Assembly: GCA_950097015.1 (NCBI GenBank)
Contig: CATNEN010000003.1
Span: 4,318,501 to 4,382,500 of the forward strand
DNA: 64,000 nucleotides
Source: Macrostomum hystrix
Lineage: Eukaryota; Platyhelminthes; Macrostomidae
Direction: 5' to 3'
Shown here one piece after another: positions 57,277 to 64,000 of the stretch. Position numbers and translations under genes: made by a program. The notes below the pieces were generated by a model, which made no database searches, was not told the DNA's origin, and saw only the letters and a list, made by a program, of their open reading frames with translations. How positions within the stretch are numbered: the first letter of the stretch is position 1; each line of letters begins with the position of its first letter.

Positions 57277-60200
57277 TTATCGAGTTTGTCCATTGTGACT
57301 ACTGCGAGTTCCGTTCACGGGATTTTCGTCTCCTTGATGCTGCTGCTGCTGCTGATCAGTGGTGTCATTCGACTGCCCGATCCTGCCAGCCATCTGGTTC
57401 CATCGTCGCCTAGCAACCTGCTGCCTGTTGATATCCTTTAGCTTCTGGTAGACCTCCAGGTTGAAGCCAAACTCTGTTTGCTGGGCCAGCGTTATTGGTG
57501 TTTCGCCGCGCTTTGAAAAATAATTAGGACGAAAAAACATTAAAAAATGTGGTTATTGTACTGTGTGTGTACAATTCATTATGTTACAGCAGACCCTGAT
57601 ATATCAGTTGATTTCCTCCGAAGAACGAGTTCCGCCCGCATGTATAAACTATATTCCTCAAGCTGAGGAGTCTGCTCGATTTTGTAGTAAAAATCTTATT
57701 ATATACGAGCACGTTACTCACCTTATTTTTTATATTTACAATTGCATTCTTGCTCAGAAAGAAGGAGACCAACTCTTCCTGATCTCGTCTGACGGTGATG
57801 TGCAAAGGCGTGTCCTCCATCTGCAGGTGATTAATTTTAATATTCATTTTTTTCCTGAGCCGTAGATTGAGATGAAATCTCAAACTGCTTGAGTGGAAGC
57901 AAAAAATTGCTTCCTAGGACTTGAGATTCGAACTCCGGACGTCTCGCTATTGTGGTGGAACCTCTTAAATTGGCACTAAAGGTCATAATTTCAAACTATA
58001 AAAAACTCATAAACTAATTCGCTAACTAAACTGCTCACCCCGTCAGTAGTGCGAACATTCGGGTTTGTACTAGGGTTGCTGGCCCACAGCTGTTGCAATT
58101 CGGCCAGCTTCCGCTTGCTAGTGAGGCCTCTGTCTGCCAGAATCTCGTGCACCGGTCGGCCTCGATGAGGCGCCTGTGGTGGCGGCGGCGCCTTCGCCGG
58201 CTCGGGTCGTTTGCCGCCTCTGAGCAGCTCCTCGACGTCTTTGTAGTCGCGCTCAATCGACATCATTAGGGCGTCTTTGTTCTCCTGCGATGGTTTAAAA
58301 ATCCACATCATTAGGGCGTCTTTGTTCTCCTGCGATGGTTTAAAAATCCACATCATTAGGGCGTCTTTGTTCTCCTGCGATGGTTTAAAAATCCACATCA
58401 TTAGGGCGTCTTTGTTCTCCTGCGATGGTTTAAAAATCCACATCATTAGGGCGTCTTTGTTCTCCTGCGATGGTTTAAAAATCCACATCATTAGGGCGTC
58501 TTTGTTCTCCTGCGATGGTTTAAAAATCCACATCATTAGGGCGTCTTTGTTCTCCTGCGATGGTTTAAAAATCCACATCATTAGGGCGTCTTTGTTCTCC
58601 TGCGATGGTTTAAAAATCCACATCATTAGGGCGTCTTTGTTCTCCTGCGATGGTTTAAAAATCCACATCATTAGGGCGTCTTTGTTCTCCTGCGATGGTT
58701 TAAAAATCCAAAAATCCATCGGGCTTCGTTCGCTCGAGGGAAAATAGTGTAAAATGTAAATCACGCAGCACACAATAGACCATTTACCTTATTTTTCGTC
58801 TCCTTAGGAACGCCAGCTGCTAGCAATGCTTTTATAACGTCAAGCATTTGTCTGTCGTGCGGCATGGAACTGATAGCTAGCTGGATTGGCGTGTTGCCAT
58901 GCTGTTTTAATGATGCAATGGTGTGATAGTACGAGCTTTGGCAGCTAAGCACTGAATGGAATTAATTTATAAATGTTTGTTTGCTTACATCGTCCACGCC
59001 GTGGGTATCAGCACCTGAGCTGGCCAACGCGTCGATGACCTGCGCCTTGTTCTGGCGGGACTCCAACACCGCTTTGTGATAGCAGAGCAGCGCGTTGAGA
59101 TCCTGTATAAGTACAATGCGAAAGCCCACCTTCAGATTATCATATCTGGGATCGAGACCGCAACTCATACTCTCTCGGTCAGAAGTTGGAAGTATATAAA
59201 ATATCACTGGTGGCCCTTAATTGGGCCGTTTTATTTTTTTGCATTTGCGAAAAGATATTTGCGAACCTTCTCACCATCAGATTATCATATCTGGGATCGA
59301 GACCGCAACGCATACTCACGATCAGAAGTCGGAATTTTTTATAACTGGTGGCCCTTAAATGGACCGTTTTATCTTTTCACATTTACGAATGCGTGTGATT
59401 AGTGAGTTTAAGGAAATAGTTAAATGAGCATCAATAAAATCTGCAGATTCTGTTCTGTTTGGCTGAGAGTGAATCTCCCGACCTCACGGTCAGAAGTCCA
59501 AAGTTCAATCACTTGTAGCCCTTAAATGGGCCGTTGATTATCTTTTTGCGTTTGCAAATGCGTGTGAGTGGCTAGTTAGGGTAAAAAGTAGTTTGATCAA
59601 CAATGAAAGCTGCGGATACACACAACCGTGTGTGTGTGTGCTCAAGAGTCAGCGGAATGAGCAGATTTTTCTCCTCGCTGGCTGCGGGTCCACTTGTACA
59701 TGATTAATAAATCTAACATTTAAATGCCAACCGACTCACCCTTCCATCATTATTTTGACTCAATCTGTCGGCCAGCTGTCTGACCTCATCTGAGTTGCCC
59801 TGCCTGATGGCATTCTCAAGCAGCTCCGAGTCGCTTTTCTTGCCGGCTCCGAATTTATCTTTCCAGTTGTAGATGTCGATTTCGTGGCGCCTCTCCGGGT
59901 GCAGCTCGATCTCTTCTAGTAGAGCCGCCAGATCTGCGTAGCCCTTGGCGTAGGCGTAGTCTTTCGGCGTGCGTTCGGCCTTCAATTCGGATTTATTTAA
60001 AGATTTTTTGTCACTTTTCAGTTTATGTTATGATTATTGCTGACCCCTAAATGACAGGTAGATTCCCTAATTAGCAGTTGCATTTCTTGGATAACAGGTG
60101 AATTTCCTAAATAGCAGGTGGATTTACCTAAATAACCGTTGGATTTCCCTAAATAACAGGTGGATTTCCCTAAATAACAGTTGGATTTCCCTAAATAACA

Positions 60201-61280
60201 GGTGGATTTCCCTAAATAACAGTTGGATTTCCCTAAATAACAGGTGGATTTCCCTAAATAACAGGGGGATTACTAAAATGACAGGTAGATTATCTAAATA
60301 TCACGAGGATTCTCTAGATAAAAGGTGGATTGTCTAAATGCCAGGTGGATTTCACAAATCACAGTCTAATTCCTTAATTAAAAGGTAAATTTCCAATCCA
60401 ACGTGCGAATGTACTTTTTGACCACGCGGGTGAATTCACAGTTTTCGATGGTAACTACTATCCAGCGTAACAGTCTGCTAGACTCAAATTAAACGCCCAC
60501 ATGACAGATCAGATCTCACATAGTTCCTTAGATTGGGTATGGCGCCCTCCTTCAGCAAAAGCGGTACAGAAATTTCTGCGTTGACCAGCTTGCTGAATAT
60601 GATAGCCAGGTGTAAACTGGTGTTACCATCCGGTGTACACTTGGCGTCCCTGTCAGCGCCATAGTACAGCAGGTAGTTGATGAGGTCCTCGAGGTAGGGC
60701 GGCTCCGGGCTGACCACCGCAACGTGAAGTGGCGTCAGTCCGTTCTGATTTCGTCCGTCAATATTTCGCCTGTGACCGGTGCCTTCGGCGCTTTCCAGCA
60801 GTTGAATTAGCAGGTCGATCTCCTGGCGCAGACATAGGTCGTGCAGGACGTACGGCTGCGATGGAGCCAGAGTGAGCACACATTTAGATTTTTATTTAAA
60901 TCCAATACTTGTCACTCCGAATGCGTGTCACTCCGAATGCTTGTCACTCCCAATCCTTGTCACTCCGAATCTTTGTCACGCCCAATGTCACTCGATCAAT
61001 CCTTGTCACTCGATCAATCCTTGTCACTCGATCAATCCTTGTCACTCGATCAATACTTGTCACTCGATCAATCCTTGTCACTCGATCAATCCTTGTCACT
61101 CGATAAATCCTAGTCATTCTCTATGATTGGCACACAAATACTTTCACTTCATTCTTGTCACTCCAATAATCCGTAGCCAGACGCAGAACTTACATCCTTC
61201 AGCTGTTCATCTTTCCTGCTGATACGAATCAATGCGTCCAAATTGTCGAATCCTTTCTGTTCAGATAGTCTGGTACTCAT
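57277..61280 (-). CDS. ankyrin-repeat protein with tandem splice acceptors
   Basis: Eight minus-strand exons: 61280-61194 (ATG start), 60855-60520, 59979-59740, 59102-58989, 58901-58788, 58284-58039, 57820-57722 and 57510-57277 (stop). All introns are phase 0; the simplest form has 489 residues. The exons encode ankyrin repeats that straddle exon borders: NQNGLTPLHVAVVSPEPPYL, DGNTSLHLAIIF, ERTPKDYAYAKGYADLAALL, HGNTPIQLAIS, ENKDALMMSIERDYKDVEEL, MEDTPLHITVRRDQEELV and RGETPITLA. A proline-rich linker (KAPPPPQAPHRGRP) and a Gln-rich C-terminus (DQQQQQHQ) are present; there is no Rel, kinase or membrane domain, so it is probably a cytosolic or nuclear binding protein. IkappaB-like function is possible but not shown. 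Exon 6 can begin at any of ten identical acceptors. The acceptor of exon 3 is weak in pyrimidines. Confidence 0.82.
57885..57962 (-). mobile_element. tRNA-like SINE fragment in the ankyrin gene intron
   Basis: Reversed B box gattcgaactccggac and a reversed arm (cgtctcgctattgtggtgga). The sequence does not match family A closely and does not fold into a clear tRNA. Confidence 0.4.
58261..58710 (-). repeat. 45-bp exon-boundary repeat, 10 identical copies
   Basis: Unit of exactly 45 bp, ten copies with no visible difference. On the minus strand each has 21 bases ending in accatcgcag (3' splice site) followed by the 24-base exon start encoding ENKDALMM. The lowest-coordinate copy is the one contiguous with the rest of exon 6. 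Acceptors fall after 58285 and every 45 bases up to 58690. If upstream acceptors are used, each adds WIFKPSQENKDALMM, 15 residues in frame. Confidence 0.95.
59131..59560. repeat. three diverged copies of a tRNA-like module in an ankyrin-gene intron
   Basis: atcagattatcatatctggg / atcgagaccgcaac ... ggtcagaagt ... gtggcccttaattgggccgt occurs three times (from about 59131, 59275 and 59460) with decreasing similarity. The gatcgagacc part resembles a reversed B box, so these are probably SINE fragments duplicated in place. Confidence 0.6.
59590..59705 (+). repeat. dispersed repeat family B copy
   Basis: gtgtgtgtgctcaagagtca, gcggaatgagcagatttttc and tcctcgctggctgcgggtcc, the best match to the reverse copy at 12664-12815. 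Confidence 0.65.
60086..60345. repeat. 21-bp minisatellite in ankyrin-gene intron 2
   Basis: Unit of 21 bp: aacaggtggatttccctaaa plus t, about 12 copies, diverging at both edges. Confidence 0.9.
60905..61112. repeat. 18-bp minisatellite in ankyrin-gene intron 1
   Basis: Unit tcaatccttgtcactcga, about 7 regular copies (60985-61112), preceded by an older run of cgaatgcttgtcactc-type units. Confidence 0.9.
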
Positions 61281-62424
61281 TTTAATAAAAATTGCAGATG
61301 CCAGTCTCACACTAACCCTAGCTGGTCTGTTTTTATTGCATAGTTATGCGCCCATAATGCACTTGCTAAAATTTTTGGGGCAGGAATAATGAATGGACGT
61401 CGATGACGACAACAACAAGAGCTTGAAAGCAGAATACCTTCTTTCTGTTTGCTTTCTCTTCGTTGCTAAGACCCACTGTGCCTTCCTCTCACTCAACCTT
61501 TTGTGCAAGGTTTGTGCTCAAATGTACACAAACTCTATCTTATTCTCACCTCTCACCTCTCACCCTCTTGGGTGGGTACTCAGAGTGAGTGTTTTATAGC
61601 TTTCCAATCTCTCTTTGATTCTCGCTGCTTATCTCGCATTATCTTTAACAATCTCTTATTCCATTATCGATTTTATCATTATCCTTATCAATGTCTCATT
61701 CTCTCGTTCTGTAACTTGAACTAGAAAATATTCGATACAAATTGGCTACCTGTTTAGGAGCGAGATACGCATTTTATGATTATTCAAAATAAATTCAAAT
61801 ATATTTTAGCTTGTAGAAAAGCAAATCAATAGTGAACGTTAAGAAAAAACTTATCTTTAGTGTTATGTAAGCTTGTGATTTGAGATAATTTTTACAGTCT
61901 AAACAAAAACTTGACGAAACAATATAAAACTATTGATACGAGCTATATTGATCCGGTGATAAATTCTTTCAGAATCTTTCAATACAAAATTTATAATGCA
62001 AGTGGTCGAAATACATTTATAGTTACAATTTTTAGTCCTTTTTTATAAAATTAGCTGGGGTTTTGCTAGACGGGATTTCCGAAATGGATTCCCCAACGTA
62101 AGTAATTTTTGGCATTCATTATTTTTACTTAACCAAATGGTTCCAAAAGTAATTATCTGCAGAAATTATCGACAAATAACAAGGAATCCCATTGCAGAGG
62201 TCTCCCAAGGAAATCATTTTCAGAGATTCTCCAAGGGAATTCCTTTAAGAGATTCCCCGACAGGAATTCCCCAAAGAGATTTCCTGAACGAATTCCCCAT
62301 GGGATTTCCCAATTTGATGATTCTGGCACTCGATTCCATTATTAAAAGTCGAAACAGAAGGAATCAATACGCATATTGTCAAGATACACTGATTGGGAAA
62401 AAAGAGAATTCACACTTCAAGACT
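61281..62424. other. spacer between the two ankyrin genes
   Basis: Promoter side of the gene starting at 61280. A loose repeat of gaattcc/attcccc words lies at about 62170-62315. No exon is recognised; open frames on the plus strand have no domain. Confidence 0.45.
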
Positions 62425-63914
62425 TCAACCGCTAGCAGCTGCGGTTGCCTGCTTTCTGGCCGCAATCTGTTTTCGATTGGCCTGGATTAGCATGTCCTCA
62501 ATCTCCTGGTCCTTGCCCCACGGACCATCGCGGGCCAGCGTGAGCGGCGTTTCATTGTGCTGAAATTTTGAGCAGAATTTAAGTGAGACCGGCTCTCCGA
62601 TTATGCTAGGATGTCACTGTCAAACTCGCAGTTTAGTTAATTGGTCTTAATAGACTATATGACCTAAAGTCTCATTCCCTGACTTAAAATCTCATTCCCT
62701 GACCTAAATACATATTCTCAGACCAAGAATCGCAAATTCTGACCTGAAGTCTCATTCTCTGACCGAAAGTCTCATTCTCTGACCGAAAGTCTCATTCTCT
62801 GACCTAAAGTCTCATCCACTGACCTAAAGTCTCATTCACTGACCTAAAGTCTTATTCACTGACCTAAAGTCTCATTCACTGACCTAAAGTCTTATTCACT
62901 GACCTAAAGTCTCATTCACTGACCTAAAGTCTTATTCACTGACCTAAAGTCTCATTCTCTGACCTAAAGTCTCATCCACTGATCTAAAGTCACATTCACT
63001 GACCTAAAGTCTCATTCTCTGACCTAAAGTCTCATCCACTGACCTAAAGTCTCATTCTCTGACCTAAAGTCTCATCCACTGACCTAAAGTCTTATCCACT
63101 GACCTAAAGTCTCATTCACTGACCTAAAGTCTTATTCACTGACCTAAAGTCTCATTCACTGATCTAAAGTCTTATTCACTGACCTAAAGTCTCATTCTCT
63201 GACCTAAAGTCTCATTCACTGACCTAAAGTCTCATTCACTGACCTAAAGTCTTATTCACTGACCTAAGTCTCATCCTCTGACCTAAAGTCTCATTCACTG
63301 ACCTAAAGTCTCATCCACTGACCTAAAGTCTCATCCACTGACCTAAAGTCTCATTCACTGACCTAAAGTCTCATCCACTGACCTAAAGTCTCATCCACTG
63401 ACCTAAAGTCTCATTCACTGACCTAAAGTCTCATTATCTGACCTAAAGTCTCATCCACTGACCTAAAGTCTCATCCACTGACCTAAAGTCTCATTCACTG
63501 ACCTAAAGTCTCATTCCCTGTTCTAAATACATATTCTCAGACTAAGTATATCATATTCTGACCTAAAGTCTCATTCTCCAGCAAGACATATAATCTTTGA
63601 CCTCTGACCTAAAGTGTCACTATTTGACGTAACATATTTTTATCTAGCACAAAAACTTATTTCTGATTTAAAATCTTTTGAACTTGACCTAAATTCTCAT
63701 TATATGACCTAAAGTCTCGTTCAATGACCTAAATCTCCATTTTGTGACCTAATGTTTCATTCTGTAACCTAAAATCCCATTATTTCACCATAAACTATAG
63801 TGTATCCATGTATACCTTATTCTTAACATTGACGGTGGCGTCTCTATCCAGAAGGCAGCGAACGACGGCGCCTCTTTGATCTCGCGTCGCTATGTGCAGA
63901 GCAGTGTCACCCAT
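62425..63914 (-). CDS. ankyrin-repeat protein, tandem paralogue (3' part only)
   Basis: Two exons are visible: 63914-63816 (33 codons, MGDTALHIATRDQRGAVVRC to VNVKNK) and 62559-62425 (HNETPLTLARDGPW to the stop). They match exons 7 and 8 of the neighbouring gene at 57277-61280 in length (99 nt exactly for the first), in phase 0 and in sequence type (MEDTPLHITVRRDQEE; RGETPITLA), so the two genes are tandem duplicates. The last exon is shorter (44 versus 77 residues) and lacks the Gln-rich tail. The rest of the gene lies beyond the right edge. The intron between the two exons is 1.26 kb, most of it a 20-bp minisatellite. Confidence 0.8.
62650..63560. repeat. 20-bp minisatellite in the paralogue's last intron
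   Basis: Unit gacctaaagtctcattcact with variants (cttatt, catcca, cattct), about 45 copies, with diverged edges beyond 63500. Confidence 0.95.
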
Positions 63915-63935
63915 CTGTAAATGCAGGCGTGGATA

Positions 63936-63937
<2 letters not shown>

Positions 63938-63986
<49 letters not shown>

Positions 63987-64000
63987 TAATAATAATAATA
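63938..64000. repeat. (aat)n microsatellite
   Basis: Run of ata/aat trinucleotides with two interruptions (aaaaat), continuing past the right edge. Confidence 0.9.

Noticed and set aside
58277-58747. 156-codon plus-strand frame with a DGLKIHIIRASLFSC repeat
   Set aside because: Antisense reading of the 45-bp exon-boundary repeat of the ankyrin gene.

Overview
This window is nuclear DNA of an animal, most likely a non-insect, non-nematode invertebrate. The genes have spliceosomal introns with GT-AG borders, and the encoded proteins are animal families: the histone demethylase KDM1A/LSD1, DNA polymerase beta (absent from Drosophila and C. elegans), two TLCD3/FAM57 TLC-domain proteins, an SBK-type kinase, a GT31 glycosyltransferase and ankyrin-repeat proteins. 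Two identical tRNA-Lys(UUU) genes are present. I cannot name the species. All gene models were assembled by eye from reading frame, splice phase and remembered family motifs.

Layout. 1-14,000: mostly non-coding. It holds a degenerate AT-rich block with coding-like remnants (about 316-1010), tRNA-headed SINEs, an intronless SBK-like kinase on the minus strand (3927-5081), a 2.4-kb pyrimidine minisatellite (7065-9535), a 21-bp minisatellite, a hAT-type MITE with a perfect 8-bp target duplication (11720-12262), and a BED zinc-finger remnant beside a 40-bp minisatellite. 14,222-16,340: a two-exon GT31 glycosyltransferase. 16,544-21,650: a minisatellite interrupted by a broken non-LTR retrotransposon. 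22,094-29,888: two tandem TLCD3-like genes with matching exon structure. 29,900-38,950: a minisatellite desert with a 3.9-kb 23-bp array and the second tRNA-Lys. 39,209-42,382: an unrecognised five-exon minus-strand gene. 45,399-50,242: KDM1A. 52,351-52,692: the last exon of an unknown gene. 53,207-56,633: POLB, six exons. 57,277-61,280: an eight-exon ankyrin gene on the minus strand. 62,425-63,914: the last two visible exons of its tandem paralogue, which runs off the right edge.

The dominant property is minisatellite density. About 27 separate arrays, with units of roughly 16 to 50 bp and mostly unrelated to each other, occupy close to 20 kb, about 30% of the window, including most introns. 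Many are open in several frames and mimic long proteins; I treat these as repeats. Several are tied to splice sites. In the ankyrin gene a 45-bp unit that includes the 3' splice site is present ten times, identically and in frame, giving ten tandem acceptors. In KDM1A intron 3 each unit looks like a 3' splice site and the array runs into the real one. In POLB intron 1 the unit resembles the real acceptor region. This suggests recurrent minisatellite birth at intron ends, with possible effects on isoforms.

The genes do not form an obvious pathway. KDM1A and the unknown gene at 39-42 kb are head to head. KDM1A, the unknown exon and POLB are head to tail. The TLCD3 pair and the ankyrin pair are local tandem duplications.
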